Assembly (NCBI RefSeq): GCF_000472925.1
Contig: NZ_AXAS01000013.1
Span: 124,001-188,000 of the forward strand
Origin: Bradyrhizobium sp. Ec3.3
GTDB taxonomy: Bacteria > Pseudomonadota > Alphaproteobacteria > Rhizobiales > Xanthobacteraceae
DNA: 64,000 bases
Reading direction: 5' to 3'
In this document: one piece after another, positions 27,276 through 37,016 of the stretch
Layout: each line of letters starts with the position of its first letter
Position numbering within the stretch: the stretch's first letter is position 1
Translations under genes and position numbers: made by a program
The notes under the pieces: generated by a model
What the model was told of the DNA's origin: nothing
What the model saw: only the letters and a program-made list of their open reading frames with translations
Databases searched by the model: none

Positions 27276-28067
27276 ATGCGGCCTCAGGCGATGCCCGCAA
27301 ATCTTGCGGCTGGCGATGTCACGTCCGCGGTGCTCGCGATCGGCCGGCCCGATTTCCCTGATGTGCTGATCGACACCTTGCGCGGCCAGGCCGGCGTCGG
27401 CCATTGCATGGTGTTTGCGCTGACCCGAAGCGGCGGCGCATGCTGCCTGCTCGACGCCGGCAACATCCCGATCGGCGGCGATCTCGGCGCCGCCTATGCC
27501 GGGCAGTTCCACGAATCCGATCCGAACCGAGATGCATTGTTTGAGGGGCAGGAGAGGGCGGGGCCGATCATGCTGCCGGCCTTCGCACCGCGGATGTACG
27601 ATGCGCGCTACCGAAAGATCTTCTTCCAGGACTCCGGCATCGTCGACAAGGTTGCGACCGCAATCTGGGTCGACGACACCTGTTTCTACGTCAACTTCTA
27701 TCGCATCGCTGCGCAAGGCCGCTTCACCGACACTCAGCTCGACCGCTTGCAACACATTGCGCCGGCGATCGGCGCGAGCGTCGCGCGGCATTTCCAGCAA
27801 GCCACGACATCGACGCTGGAGCAGAATCTCGCCGCGTTGTTCGCAACCCGCGCGCCGCTCGCCGACCTCACCCGCCGTGAGCAGGAGGTCTGTCGCCGCA
27901 TCCTGCTTGGTTTGAGCTCCGAGGCCATCTCGCAGGCGCTCGGCATCAGCCTGCATTCGACGCTGACCTATCGCAAGCGTGCCTATGAGAGGCTCGGCAT
28001 CTCCTCGCAGAACGAGCTGTTCGCTATCGTGCTGCGGCTCCTCGCCGGCCCGCGCAGCCTGAACTGA
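27276..28067 (+). CDS. LuxR-family transcriptional regulator
   Basis: A 263-residue regulator. The first 180 residues show no known ligand motif (an autoinducer- or GAF-like fold is possible). The C-terminal 65 residues are a LuxR helix-turn-helix (LTRREQEVCRRILLGLSSEA; then ISLHSTLTYRKRAYERLGIS). GGAGGA lies 6-11 nt before the ATG. No LuxI homologue is nearby. It directly precedes the P450 gene in the same direction (87 bp gap) and may control it. Confidence 0.88.
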   Translation: MRPQAMPANLAAGDVTSAVLAIGRPDFPDVLIDTLRGQAGVGHCMVFALTRSGGACCLLDAGNIPIGGDLGAAYAGQFHESDPNRDALFEGQERAGPIMLPAFAPRMYDARYRKIFFQDSGIVDKVATAIWVDDTCFYVNFYRIAAQGRFTDTQLDRLQHIAPAIGASVARHFQQATTSTLEQNLAALFATRAPLADLTRREQEVCRRILLGLSSEAISQALGISLHSTLTYRKRAYERLGISSQNELFAIVLRLLAGPRSLN

Positions 28068-28154
28068 CGCCTGTCCCAATCGCTGGGGACAGACGCTGGC
28101 TCCGGACGGGGCTAGCTTGCACGCTGAGGAAACAAAGGCCTAAAGGAGCCAGGC

Positions 28155-29324
28155 TTGAGCACCGCGCCACGCATCGACATCGACCCGGTCTCGTTCTGGC
28201 AGGATCCTTATCCGATGCTTGCGAAGATGCGGAAGGAGGCGCCGATCGCCTTCGTGCCGCAACTCGGCTCGACGCTGCTCGCGAGCCGCGACGACATCTC
28301 GATCTCCGAGAAGCAGATCGACGTGTTCTCCTCGCACCAGCCCGAGGGGCTCATGAACAAGCTGATGGGCCACAACATGATGCGCAAGGACGGCGAGGCG
28401 CATCAGGTCGAGCGCCGCGCGCTGTTTCCCGCGGTTTCGCCCAGAACGGTGAAGGCGCACTGGACCGCGCAGTTCCAAGCTCATGCCGATCGCATCATCA
28501 ATGGCATCGAGCCGGGCGCGCGGATCGATTTCATGCGCGATTTCGCGCTGCCGTTTTCGGGCGAATGCCTGAAGTCGATCACGGGCCTCACCAATATTGG
28601 CTTTGCGGAGATGGATGCCTGGTCGCAAGGAATGATCGACGGCATCGCGAACTATGCCGGTGATCCCGCCGTGGAAGCGCGCTGCCATGCGGCCACCGCC
28701 GGCATCGACGTCGCGATTGACGACATGCTGCCTGTCATGCAGAAAAATCCAGACCAGAGCCTGCTCGGCGTGATGCTGGCATCCGGCATGCCGATGCAGA
28801 GTGTGCGCGCCAACGTCAAGCTGGCGATCTCCGGTGGCCAGAACGAGCCGCGCAAGGCCATCGCCGGTACTGTCTGGGCGCTCCTCACCCATCCGGACCA
28901 GTTCGAGCTTGTCCGGCGCGGCGACGTGTCCTGGCTCCAGGCGTTCGAGGAATATGCGCGCTGGATTTCGCCGATCGGCATGTCGCCGCGGCGAATTGCA
29001 AAGCCGTGGGCCATCCGCGACGTCTCGTTCGAGACCAATGAGCGCGTGTTCCTGATGTTCGGCTCGGCCAATCGCGACGAGAGGCATTTTGACCGTGCCG
29101 ATGAATTCGACGTGCGGCGCGACGTGTCGAAGAGCGTCGCCTTCGGTGCCGGCCCGCATTTCTGCGCCGGCGCCTGGGCCTCGCGCGCCATGATCGCCGA
29201 CGTCGCCCTGCCGACGGTGTTCGCGAGGGCAAAGAACTTGCAGATCGCCGACGACGAGCCAGTGCGGATCGGCGGCTGGGCGTTCCGCGGCTTGCTCAAT
29301 CTGCCGGTGAGGTGGGATGCTTGA
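28155..29324 (+). CDS. Cytochrome P450
   Basis: A 389-residue soluble bacterial P450 monooxygenase. The haem loop FGAGPHFCAG places the haem thiolate at Cys337. The K-helix ExxR is in FEEYARWISP. The I-helix reads ISGGQNEPRKAIAG instead of the usual AGxxTT, so oxygen activation may be altered. The start is a TTG with AGGAG 7 nt upstream. No ferredoxin or ferredoxin reductase is next to it, so electrons must come from a partner elsewhere. Substrate unknown. Confidence 0.92.
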   Translation: MSTAPRIDIDPVSFWQDPYPMLAKMRKEAPIAFVPQLGSTLLASRDDISISEKQIDVFSSHQPEGLMNKLMGHNMMRKDGEAHQVERRALFPAVSPRTVKAHWTAQFQAHADRIINGIEPGARIDFMRDFALPFSGECLKSITGLTNIGFAEMDAWSQGMIDGIANYAGDPAVEARCHAATAGIDVAIDDMLPVMQKNPDQSLLGVMLASGMPMQSVRANVKLAISGGQNEPRKAIAGTVWALLTHPDQFELVRRGDVSWLQAFEEYARWISPIGMSPRRIAKPWAIRDVSFETNERVFLMFGSANRDERHFDRADEFDVRRDVSKSVAFGAGPHFCAGAWASRAMIADVALPTVFARAKNLQIADDEPVRIGGWAFRGLLNLPVRWDA

Positions 29325-29354
29325 ACCGCAGGGTTGCTCGGCGACACAAACGAC

Positions 29355-29828
29355 GTGTCCTATGAGTGCTCCACCAAATTGCTGCGGCAAACGGCTCTTC
29401 TGACCGGCGCCTTGGCGCTGCTTGCATCGTCGCTCGTTGTTCCTGCGCGCGCCGCGCGTCTGCCCTGGATTTCCGGCTGCTGGACCCAGACCTCGCCTTG
29501 GCCGAGGGCGCAAACGCCGCCAGGAAAGGAGTGGGGCACGCGCACCTGGTGCTTCAAGCGGCATGGCGTAATGGAGCGTTTTCATACCGCGTGCGACCGC
29601 GGCGGCTGCGACGGTTGGCAACAGGATGGGCGCTACCACTGGCGCCGGCCGATCATATCGTTCTCCGACGTCGATACGTTCGATGACGGCAAGCGCCGGG
29701 CGTCACCATGGCGCCGTTGTCCCGCCAAATTCCTCGCGCCGAACCGCATGGTGCTCGAGAATTGCTATGGCCCCTCCACTCCCTGGTCGCGCGGGCCTTA
29801 CCTGGGCAGTAAACGCAGCGCTGAGTAG
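29355..29828 (+). CDS. Small secreted protein of unknown function
   Basis: About 157 residues from the GTG at 29355 (a TTG at 29334 is also in frame). Signal peptide LLTGALALLASSLVVPARAA. The mature protein is rich in Trp and Cys: LPWISGCWTQTSPW, TRTWCFKRHG, ACDRGGCDGWQQDGRYHWRR, PWRRCPAKF and LENCYGP. Six cysteines suggest disulfides. The WISGCW start recalls lipocalin-like small domains, but this is weak. It follows the P450 by about 30 bp and may be cotranscribed. Function unknown. Confidence 0.65.
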   Translation: MSYECSTKLLRQTALLTGALALLASSLVVPARAARLPWISGCWTQTSPWPRAQTPPGKEWGTRTWCFKRHGVMERFHTACDRGGCDGWQQDGRYHWRRPIISFSDVDTFDDGKRRASPWRRCPAKFLAPNRMVLENCYGPSTPWSRGPYLGSKRSAE

Positions 29829-30049
29829 ATGATTGCCCATCCGGGACTGCTTTGCCCGCAGCTTCACGTTCGCGTGCGGAAAATTTCTCTCTGCATTCGC
29901 TTTGGCAATTGAAAGATTAATCACGCGCATTGCCGCAAGCGCAGTGCGCGCGTCGCTATTTTTCCGGGCGTCTCGACAGCTTCCGTAAGGCGCACCATCA
30001 TTCCCGCATCGCAATGAAATGCACGGCCGCGCGCGGTCGGGAGTTGGGA

Positions 30050-31000
30050 ATGCAGCGTCGGGACTTCCTGAAATTCTCTCTTGGAACGGCAGCGCTGGCT
30101 GCGTTGTCCTCGCGTGCAAGCGCGCAAGGCACCGTGAAGGAAATTCGTGTCGGCTACCAGAAGAACGGCGTGCTCGTCATCACGCGCCAGCAGGCCGCGC
30201 TGGAAAAACATTTCGCGTCCCAGGGCATCGAGGTGAAATGGGTCGAGTTCTCGTCCGGCCCGCCGATGATGGAGGCGATGAATGTCGGCAGCGTCGACTA
30301 CGGCGCGGTCGGCGATTCCCCGCCGGTGTTTGCCCAGGCCGCGGGCGCCGCGATCGTTTATGCGGCAGGCCAGCCCATCACCAACGGGCAGGGCATTTTG
30401 GTGCCCAAGGATTCACCAATCCAATCGATCGCGGAGCTGAAGGGCAAGCGCATTGGCTTCACCAAGGGTTCCAGCGCGCACAACATCGTGGTGCAGACGC
30501 TGGAGAAGGCTGGCCTCACCTATGCCGACATCACGCCGGTCTATCTGACGCCGCCGGACGCCGGCCCTGCCTTTGCCAATGGCAGCATCGATGCATGGGC
30601 GATCTGGGATCCGTATTTTGCGATCGGCGAGACCAAGCAGAACGGCCGCATCCTGATCAATGCGTGCGAGGTCACCAAGAGCAACTCCTTCTTTATCGCC
30701 AACCGCGATTTCGCGAAGAACCATGGCCCGATCCTCCAGCAGATCGTCGACGTGTCGACAGCGACGGCGCGCTGGGCCGAGCAGCACCGCGATGAGGTCG
30801 CCAAATCGCTGGCCGCGGTGACGGGCATTCCCCTCGACATCCAGACCATTGCGGCCAATCGCTCGGCCTTCGTCGTCGGTCCCGTCACCGAGGACATCAT
30901 CGCGACCCAGCAGGGCGTCGCCGACCGCTTTCACAAGCTCGGCCTGATCCCGAAGCCCATCGTTATCAGGGATATCGTCTGGCGCAGCGCGGCGACCTGA
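30050..31000 (+). CDS. Sulfonate-type ABC transporter substrate-binding protein 1
   Basis: A 316-residue SsuA-family periplasmic binding protein. The ATG at 30050 gives a Tat signal (MQRRDFLKFSLGTAALAAL) with GGGAG-like bases upstream; earlier in-frame ATGs at 29930 and 30014 are rejected. Family features include IRVGYQKNGVL, EAMNVGSVDYGAVGDSPP and AIWDPYFAIGE. It is followed 38 bp later by a second, clearly related binding protein, then ssuD, ssuC and ssuB. Probably binds aliphatic sulfonates or related sulfur compounds as a sulfur source. Confidence 0.9.
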   Translation: MQRRDFLKFSLGTAALAALSSRASAQGTVKEIRVGYQKNGVLVITRQQAALEKHFASQGIEVKWVEFSSGPPMMEAMNVGSVDYGAVGDSPPVFAQAAGAAIVYAAGQPITNGQGILVPKDSPIQSIAELKGKRIGFTKGSSAHNIVVQTLEKAGLTYADITPVYLTPPDAGPAFANGSIDAWAIWDPYFAIGETKQNGRILINACEVTKSNSFFIANRDFAKNHGPILQQIVDVSTATARWAEQHRDEVAKSLAAVTGIPLDIQTIAANRSAFVVGPVTEDIIATQQGVADRFHKLGLIPKPIVIRDIVWRSAAT

Positions 31001-31038
31001 TCGTGCCGACCAGCCTTCCCACTTCAAAAGGTTTGAAC

Positions 31039-31992
31039 ATGAGGCGTATCATTCAGCGCGTGATCGCGGCCATCGTCCTGTCGCTTGGCATCGTGGCGGC
31101 CGCGGTTGGCACATCCTACGGCCAGGACAAGGTCGTTCGCATTGGCTACCAGAAATACGGCAGGCTGGTGCTGCTCAAGAGCAAGGGCACGCTGGAGCCG
31201 AAGCTTGCGGCGGAAGGCTACAAGGTGGTGTGGACGGAATTCCCCTCCGGTCCGCCGCTGCTCGAAGCGCTCAATGTCGGCGCGATCGATTTCGGCAACA
31301 CTGGCGAGGCCCCACCGATCTTCGCGCAGGCTGCCGGCGCGCCGATCCAGTATGTTGCCTATGAGCTGCCGGCGCCGAAGGGCGAGGCGATCCTGGTGCC
31401 GAAGGATAGCCTGCTGAAGTCGGTCGCCGATCTCAGGGGCAAGAAGGTCGCACTGAACAAGGGCTCCAACGTCCACTATCTCCTGGTCAAGGCGCTGGAG
31501 AAGGCCGGCGTGAAATACTCCGAGATCGAGCCGGTGTTCCTGGCGCCGGCGGATGCCCGCGCCGCCTTCGAGCGCGGCTCGGTGGATGCCTGGGTAATCT
31601 GGGATCCGTTCCAGTCGGCCGCGGAGGCCGCGACCGGTGCGAGGACGCTGGCGGATGGCGCCGGTATCGTCGCGAACTACCAGTTCTATTTCTCCTCGAA
31701 GAAGTTCATCGAGGCCAATCCAAAGATCGTCGACGCCGTGCTGGCCGAGCTGAGCGCCGTCGATGACTGGGCCAAGGGCGACATCCATGCGGTGGCCGAG
31801 CAACTGGCGCCGTCGATCGGATTGTCGGTCCCCGTGGTCGAGGTGGCGCTGAAGCGGCAGTCCTACGGCATCAAGCCGATCACCGAATCTGTGATCGCCG
31901 ATCAGCAGCAGGTTGCGGACGCGTTTTTCGCGCTCAACCTGATTCCCAAAGCAATCAAGATTTCCGACGTAGCGCGGAGGCCAGGAACATGA
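31039..31992 (+). CDS. ssuA: Sulfonate-type ABC transporter substrate-binding protein 2
   Basis: A 317-residue SsuA-like binding protein with a Sec signal ([20 protein letters not shown]). It shares the layout of its neighbour ([47 protein letters not shown]) but differs in the loops that line the pocket, so the two may cover different sulfonates. Its stop codon overlaps the ssuD start by 4 nt (ATGA), showing tight coupling. The ATG at 31039 is preferred over an upstream GTG at 31003. Confidence 0.92.
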   Translation: MRRIIQRVIAAIVLSLGIVAAAVGTSYGQDKVVRIGYQKYGRLVLLKSKGTLEPKLAAEGYKVVWTEFPSGPPLLEALNVGAIDFGNTGEAPPIFAQAAGAPIQYVAYELPAPKGEAILVPKDSLLKSVADLRGKKVALNKGSNVHYLLVKALEKAGVKYSEIEPVFLAPADARAAFERGSVDAWVIWDPFQSAAEAATGARTLADGAGIVANYQFYFSSKKFIEANPKIVDAVLAELSAVDDWAKGDIHAVAEQLAPSIGLSVPVVEVALKRQSYGIKPITESVIADQQQVADAFFALNLIPKAIKISDVARRPGT

Positions 31993-33155
31993 GCAAGCAA
32001 GGTAACGCCAACATACTATGGTTCCTGCCGACCCACGGCGACGGCCGCTATCTCGGCACCGGCATCGGCGGCCGCGAGGTGAATTTCAACTACCTGCGCC
32101 AGATCGCGCAGGCGGCTGACCGGCTCGGCTATTACGGCGTGCTACTACCGACGGGACGGAGCTGCGAGGATTCCTGGATCGTGGCTTCCGCGGTTGCGCC
32201 CTTCACCGAGCGGCTGCGCTATCTCGTGGCTGTCAGGCCCGGCCTGCAATCGCCAAGCGTCGCCGCGCGCATGACGGCCACGCTCGACCGCGTCACCAAC
32301 GGCCGGTTGCTGGTGAACGTCGTCACCGGGGGCGACCCCGTCGAGAACAAGGGTGACGGCATATTCCTCGCCCATGATGAGCGCTACGAGGTTACCCGCG
32401 AGTTCCTCAACGTCTATAGCGACCTGCTTGCCGGCAAGACCGTGAATGTCGAGGGCAAGCACATCCGCATCGAAGACGGCAAGCTGCTGTTCCATCCAGT
32501 GCAGTCGCCGCGTCCGCCGCTCTATTTCGGCGGCTCGTCGGATGCCGGCATCGACGTCGCCGTCGATGCCGTCGACAAGTATCTCACCTGGGGCGAGCCG
32601 CCGGCGCAGGTCGCCGAGAAGATCGCCAAGGTGAAGGCGGTCGCGGCTCAGCGCGGGCGCAAGCTGTCCTTCGGCATCCGCCTGCATGTCATCGTCCGCG
32701 AGACAAATGAAGAGGCCTGGCAGGCTGCCAACGAGCTGATCAAGCATGTCAGCGACGAGACCATCGCGCTCGCGCAGAAGAACTTTGCGCGCATGGACTC
32801 GATCGGCCAGCAGCGCATGGCGCAGCTTCATGGCGGTCGCCGCGACAAGCTCGAGATCAGCCCGAACCTCTGGGCCGGTGTCGGCCTCGTGCGCGGCGGC
32901 GCGGGCACCGCGCTGGTCGGCGATCCTCAGACCGTCGCCGCGCGCATCAAGGAGTATCAGGACCTAGGCATCGATACCTTCATCCTGTCGGGCTATCCGC
33001 ATCTCGAGGAAGCCTATCGATTCGCCGAGCTGGTCTTCCCGCTGCTCTCGCTCGAGCTGCCGAGCAACGTGACGAAGCTTCACTTCAACGGCGGGCCGTT
33101 CGGCGAGACCGTCGGCAGCGATTTCCGTCCGCAGAAGCAGGTCTCGCAGTCATGA
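31989..33155 (+). CDS. ssuD: FMNH2-dependent alkanesulfonate monooxygenase
   Basis: A 388-residue cytosolic luciferase-like enzyme that cleaves alkanesulfonates to aldehyde and sulfite with FMNH2 and oxygen. It shows [15 protein letters not shown] near the start, [20 protein letters not shown] (about 39-58), the conserved [12 protein letters not shown] and the C-terminal [20 protein letters not shown]. It overlaps both neighbours (binding protein and ssuC) by 4 nt. Reduced flavin probably comes from the reductase gene at 34823. Confidence 0.96.
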   Translation: MSKQGNANILWFLPTHGDGRYLGTGIGGREVNFNYLRQIAQAADRLGYYGVLLPTGRSCEDSWIVASAVAPFTERLRYLVAVRPGLQSPSVAARMTATLDRVTNGRLLVNVVTGGDPVENKGDGIFLAHDERYEVTREFLNVYSDLLAGKTVNVEGKHIRIEDGKLLFHPVQSPRPPLYFGGSSDAGIDVAVDAVDKYLTWGEPPAQVAEKIAKVKAVAAQRGRKLSFGIRLHVIVRETNEEAWQAANELIKHVSDETIALAQKNFARMDSIGQQRMAQLHGGRRDKLEISPNLWAGVGLVRGGAGTALVGDPQTVAARIKEYQDLGIDTFILSGYPHLEEAYRFAELVFPLLSLELPSNVTKLHFNGGPFGETVGSDFRPQKQVSQS

Positions 33156-33958
33156 GCCTTATCGACAGCATTCCCCTTCGGCGCAGCTTCGGCCTGCCGC
33201 GCGCCGACGGCCTGATCCAGTGGATCGTGCCGCTCGTCATCATCGTGATCTGGCAGATCGCCAGCGTCATCGGTCTCGTGCCGACGCGCGTCTTGCCGGC
33301 ACCGAGCGACGTCGCGCTCGCGGGCTGGAAGCTGCTGCTCTCCGGTGAGCTCGTCCGCAACATCTGGGTCAGCTTCTGGCGCGCCTCGATCGGCTTCCTC
33401 ATCGGCGGCAGCATCGGCTTCGCCTTTGGTCTGGCCAACGGCCTCTCGCAGCTCTCCGCAAAGCTGACCGATACGACGCTTCAGATGGTGCGCAACGTGC
33501 CGCACCTGGCTCTGATCCCGCTTGTCATCCTCTGGTTCGGCATCGACGAGAGCGCAAAGCTGTTCTTGGTGGCGCTCGGCGTGTTCTTCCCGATCTATCT
33601 CAACACGCTGCACGGCATTCGCACAGTGGACCCGCAGCTCATCGAGATGGGCCGCATCTACGGCATGAGCGACGGCGAATTGTTCCGCCGGGTGATCTTT
33701 CCCGGCGCGCTGCCATCGATCTTCGTCGGCATCCGCTTCGCGCTCGGCATCATGTGGCTGACGCTGATCGTCGCCGAGACCATCGCGGCGTCCTCCGGCC
33801 TCGGCTACATGGCGATGCAGGCGCGCGAGTTCATGCTGATCGACGTCGTCGTGCTGTCGATCCTGATCTACGCCCTGCTCGGCAAGCTCGCCGACACCGC
33901 CTCGCACCTGCTTGAGCGCCTGACGCTTGCCTGGCACCCCGCCTTCCAGAAACGTTGA
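33152..33958 (+). CDS. ssuC: Sulfonate ABC transporter permease
   Basis: A 268-residue inner-membrane permease with about six helices ([20 protein letters not shown] first) and the ATPase-docking loop [20 protein letters not shown]. It partners SsuB and one or both upstream binding proteins. The start overlaps the ssuD stop by 4 nt. Confidence 0.95.
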   Translation: MSLIDSIPLRRSFGLPRADGLIQWIVPLVIIVIWQIASVIGLVPTRVLPAPSDVALAGWKLLLSGELVRNIWVSFWRASIGFLIGGSIGFAFGLANGLSQLSAKLTDTTLQMVRNVPHLALIPLVILWFGIDESAKLFLVALGVFFPIYLNTLHGIRTVDPQLIEMGRIYGMSDGELFRRVIFPGALPSIFVGIRFALGIMWLTLIVAETIAASSGLGYMAMQAREFMLIDVVVLSILIYALLGKLADTASHLLERLTLAWHPAFQKR

Positions 33959-33965
33959 GACAAAA

Positions 33966-34790
33966 ATGCAGACAGCTCTCCTCCTTCCAGAAACCGAACG
34001 CAACGAGCGGGCTCGCATCACGCCGCAGGCCCGGCGCCGGCGCGAGGACCGGCCGGCACTTGGCTTGCCGCTCACGATCCGCAACTTGCGCAAGTCCTTC
34101 GGCGACAACGAGGTGCTGCGCGGCATCGACCTGCACATCCCCGCCGGCCAGTTCGTGGCGATCGTCGGTAAAAGTGGTTGTGGCAAGAGCACGCTGCTGC
34201 GGCTGATCGCCGGCCTCGACAAAATCGATGCCGGGGCCATCAGCTTTGGTGAGGCGGCGCGGCCCGAGGATATCAGGGTGATGTTCCAGGAGCCGCGGCT
34301 GTTGCCATGGGCGCGGGTGCTCTCGAATGTCGAGGTCGGTTTGGGGCGCGATCGCGCCTCACAGGATGCGCATCCGCGCGCCGAGCACGCGCTGACCGAG
34401 GTCGGGCTCGCCGACAAGCGCGACCAATGGCCCTCGGTGTTGTCGGGCGGCCAGAAGCAGCGCGTGGCACTGGCGCGCGCGCTCGTCAGCCAGCCCCGCG
34501 TGCTGGCCTTCGACGAGCCGCTGGGCGCGCTCGATGCCTTGACCCGCATCTCGATGCAGCGGCTGCTGGAGCGCGTCTGGCGCGACCAGGGGTTTACGGC
34601 GATCCTGGTGACGCACGACGTCGCGGAAGCCGTTGCGCTGGCCGATCGCGTGCTCGTGATCGAGGAAGGCCGCATCGCGCATGACGCCACGGTCAATGCC
34701 CCGCGGCCGCGCGAGCGCGGCTCGGTGGAGCTTGCGGGCCTCGAAGGCTCCATCCTGCGCCATCTTCTCTCGGCGGACGATCGTACCTAG
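33966..34790 (+). CDS. ssuB: Sulfonate ABC transporter ATP-binding protein
   Basis: A 274-residue ATPase. Walker [13 protein letters not shown]-loop [11 protein letters not shown], signature [15 protein letters not shown], Walker [13 protein letters not shown] and H-loop LVTHDVAEA are all intact. The first 30 residues form a basic extension that precedes the ABC fold ([10 protein letters not shown]). The ATG at 33966 is chosen over 33927, which would overlap ssuC. The C-terminal tail [18 protein letters not shown] is typical of SsuB. Confidence 0.95.
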   Translation: MQTALLLPETERNERARITPQARRRREDRPALGLPLTIRNLRKSFGDNEVLRGIDLHIPAGQFVAIVGKSGCGKSTLLRLIAGLDKIDAGAISFGEAARPEDIRVMFQEPRLLPWARVLSNVEVGLGRDRASQDAHPRAEHALTEVGLADKRDQWPSVLSGGQKQRVALARALVSQPRVLAFDEPLGALDALTRISMQRLLERVWRDQGFTAILVTHDVAEAVALADRVLVIEEGRIAHDATVNAPRPRERGSVELAGLEGSILRHLLSADDRT

Positions 34791-34822
34791 ATAATAGAGG
34801 CCCTGATTTCAGGGAGCATGCC

Positions 34823-35404
34823 ATGAACGTGATTGCCCGCCATATCATGACCGACACCACGATCTCCGCCGCCGATTTCCGCGGCGCCATGCGCCATCTC
34901 ACCGGCGGTGTCAGCGTCATCACGGCCGGGCGCGGCAGGGACATCACCGGCATGACGGTGACTTCGGTGACGTCGCTGTCGGTCGATCCGCCGACACTGC
35001 TCGTCAGCATCAACCGCGACGCCTCGTCTTTCCCGCTGATCAAGCGCCATGGTGCCTTCGGCGTGAACATCCTCAACGCCGACCAGCTCGACATCGCCGA
35101 GCGCTTCGCCGGCAAGGGCGGGCTGAAGGGCGCCGACCGTTTCGCCGGCAGTGACTGGGTGACTGCCGTCTCCGGCGTCCCGCTGCTTGCCGGCGCGCTG
35201 GCCGCGCTCGATTGCGAGGTCGAGGAGATCGTCGAGCGCCACTCGCATGGCATCGTCATTGGACGCGCGCGTGACATCCGGAGCTCGACCCGCAGCGCGG
35301 CGCTTGCCTATTGGCACGGACAGTACGTCGCGGTCGATCAGGATGAGGATGCGGCGAGGCTCGCCGAGGTCAGTGTTCCCGCGCGGGGCCGGCGCGTCAT
35401 TTGA
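34823..35404 (+). CDS. Flavin reductase family protein (SsuE-like role)
   Basis: A 193-residue FMN reductase of the split-barrel family (AMRHLTGGVSVITAGRG; GMTVTSVTSLSVDPPTLLVS; AFGVNILNADQLDIAERFAG). It is unrelated in sequence to SsuE flavodoxin-type reductases but is in the position where SsuE is expected, so it probably feeds FMNH2 to SsuD. AGGGAG precedes the ATG. 32 bp follow the ssuB stop, within the same operon. Confidence 0.9.
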   Translation: MNVIARHIMTDTTISAADFRGAMRHLTGGVSVITAGRGRDITGMTVTSVTSLSVDPPTLLVSINRDASSFPLIKRHGAFGVNILNADQLDIAERFAGKGGLKGADRFAGSDWVTAVSGVPLLAGALAALDCEVEEIVERHSHGIVIGRARDIRSSTRSAALAYWHGQYVAVDQDEDAARLAEVSVPARGRRVI

Positions 35405-35492
35405 CCGCCGGATGGCCTTCCGGGCTGGCCTTTTCGTTTCCCTCGATCTAGAAGCCCTGCCAGAGCCTCCCGGAGGAGGCGATGGAGCCGGC

Positions 35493-35648
35493 ATGAAACG
35501 CGTTGCGACCTGGGCCTTCTACGCCGTCGGCGCGCTCGCGATTGCCTATCTCGCGCTCTACGCCTATGCGATGTTCACCGGCCGGCACATCGTGCCCGGC
35601 GACCCCATCCACATCTTCCGCAATCCCGACGCGCCGAGCTATTCTTGA
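35493..35648 (+). CDS. Small single-pass membrane protein
   Basis: A 51-residue protein starting MKRVATWAFYAVGALAIAY with one helix to about residue 28, then a periplasmic tail FTGRHIVPGDPIHIFRNPD. GGAGGAGG lies about 12-19 nt upstream of the ATG. An ORF running further upstream overlaps the reductase gene in another frame and is not credible. Function unknown; 88 bp downstream of the sulfonate operon. Confidence 0.65.
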   Translation: MKRVATWAFYAVGALAIAYLALYAYAMFTGRHIVPGDPIHIFRNPDAPSYS

Positions 35649-35653
35649 GCAGG

Positions 35654-35744
35654 CGTAGGGTGGGTTAGCGAAGCGTAACCCACCACTTGCTTTCCGCGCG
35701 AAGAGAGAAGTGGTGGGTTACGCCTTCGGCTAACCCACCCTACG
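35654..35744. repeat. Dispersed palindromic repeat (GTAGGGTGGGTTAGCG type), copy 3
   Basis: CGTAGGGTGGGTTAGCGAAG is inverted as CTTCGGCTAACCCACCCTACG, with inner GTAACCCACCACTT / AAGTGGTGGGTTAC arms. It lies between two converging genes. It is a variant of the copies at 5262 and 19937, with TTAGC replacing CAAAG. Confidence 0.85.
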
Positions 35745-35751
35745 AGAGCGT

Positions 35752-36900
35752 TCAACTCCGCAAGATCGCCAGCGCCAGCGCCTGCGCGCGGGGGACGATG
35801 CTGTCGAGCTCGAGATATTCCTCCGGCGTGTGCGCAAGCCCGCCGACCGGGCCGACGCCGCAGATCGTCGGCGTGCCGACGGCGGCGGTGAAGCCTGAAT
35901 CGGCGCAGCCGCCGGAGAACTCGCCGGTGAGCGTGGTCAGCCCGACGTCGCGGGCGGCGCCCTGGTAACCCCAAAACAGCGTCTTCGACGCCTCGCTCTG
36001 AACCGCCGGCACGAACTCGCCCTTGATCGTCAGCGTGGCGCTCGTGCCGGGCACGTAAGAGGTGGCGACGATCTTCTCGATCGCGGCCATCACCGCCTCG
36101 CGATCCGCAGGCTCGACGTAACGCAGATCGATCTGGCCCTCGGCATGGGGCGCCGTCGTATTCACGGACTGTCCGCCCGCGATCAGCCCGACGTTCAGGG
36201 TGATCCCCTTGGACAGATCGGTCAGCGCGTGGATGTGGACGATCTTGTGCGCGAGCTCGCCGATCGCGCTCACGCCGGCCGCAAAATTCGCGCCGGAATG
36301 CGCGGCCTTGCCGGTGACGGCAAGGTGCATGAAGATGCCGCCCTTGCGGCTCGTGACCACGTTCCCGGTCGGCCGCCCCGGCTCGGAATTGTAGACGGCG
36401 CGCGCGGAACGTCCCTCGCGCTCGATCACCGGGCGCGAGGAGGGCGAGGCGATCTCCTCATCCGAGGTGATCAGGACCTTGATAGGGTGAGGGCTGCCGC
36501 CGAATTTGTGGAAGGCCGCGGCCACGAACACGTTCATCACGAGGCCGGCCTTCATGTCCGCGACCCCCGGGCCATAGGCGCGGCCGTCCAGAATCGTGAA
36601 GGGGCGTCGTTCGGCCTCGCCTTTGCCGAACACCGTGTCGCGATGTCCCATCAGCAGGATCGGCTTTTCGTTGCTGCCGGGCTTGGCCACGGTCGCATGA
36701 AGCGCGTCGCCATAGGTGCCGTTCGGCTCACGCCAGCTCGAAATGCCGTGCTCGGCAAAATGCCGCTCGAAGCGCGCGCCGACGGCGTCGACGCCTTCCT
36801 TGTCGTAGGATCCGGAATCGATGTTCACGACGTCGCGCAGCAGGTCGATCATCGCCTGCTTCTGCGACGCCAGCCAATCGGTGATTTTAGTCTCTGCCAT
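35752..36900 (-). CDS. M20-family metallopeptidase (carboxypeptidase G2-like)
   Basis: A 382-residue zinc amidohydrolase. Metal-binding and catalytic positions are visible in GHRDTVFG (His and Asp), GPGVADMKAG (bridging Asp), TSDEEIAS (catalytic Glu pair), YNSEPGRPTG and the C-terminal His in GLAHTPEEY. A lid or dimerisation domain spans about 180-290. No signal peptide, so a cytosolic enzyme hydrolysing an N-acyl amino acid or glutamate conjugate. Transcribed alone; substrate unknown. Confidence 0.9.
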   Translation of the reverse strand: MAETKITDWLASQKQAMIDLLRDVVNIDSGSYDKEGVDAVGARFERHFAEHGISSWREPNGTYGDALHATVAKPGSNEKPILLMGHRDTVFGKGEAERRPFTILDGRAYGPGVADMKAGLVMNVFVAAAFHKFGGSPHPIKVLITSDEEIASPSSRPVIEREGRSARAVYNSEPGRPTGNVVTSRKGGIFMHLAVTGKAAHSGANFAAGVSAIGELAHKIVHIHALTDLSKGITLNVGLIAGGQSVNTTAPHAEGQIDLRYVEPADREAVMAAIEKIVATSYVPGTSATLTIKGEFVPAVQSEASKTLFWGYQGAARDVGLTTLTGEFSGGCADSGFTAAVGTPTICGVGPVGGLAHTPEEYLELDSIVPRAQALALAILRS

Positions 36901-37016
36901 TTGCGCTCCGCGAGTTTGTCTCGCGGCGCTTATACGGCGTATCGCATCCGCGACCTAGTCCCCGAACGGAGCCCGGCCTTGCAAGTCGGCCATGCCCCGC
37001 AAGCCAGAGCGCGAAG

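Noticed and set aside
28140..29639. 499-codon open frame on the minus strand opposite the P450
   Set aside because: The P450 has intact haem and ExxR motifs; the opposite frame is low complexity and Arg/His-rich.
30050..31992. Assembly duplication of a sulfonate binding protein
   Set aside because: The two proteins differ throughout, have different signal peptides and different C-termini, so they are genuine paralogs.
33080..34753. 557-codon open frame opposite ssuC and ssuB
   Set aside because: It spans two complete transporter genes with intact ATPase motifs on the other strand.
35187..35648. 153-codon open frame over the end of the flavin reductase gene
   Set aside because: Its first part is a shadow of the reductase; only the last 51 codons with their own ribosome binding site are credible and are listed as a gene.
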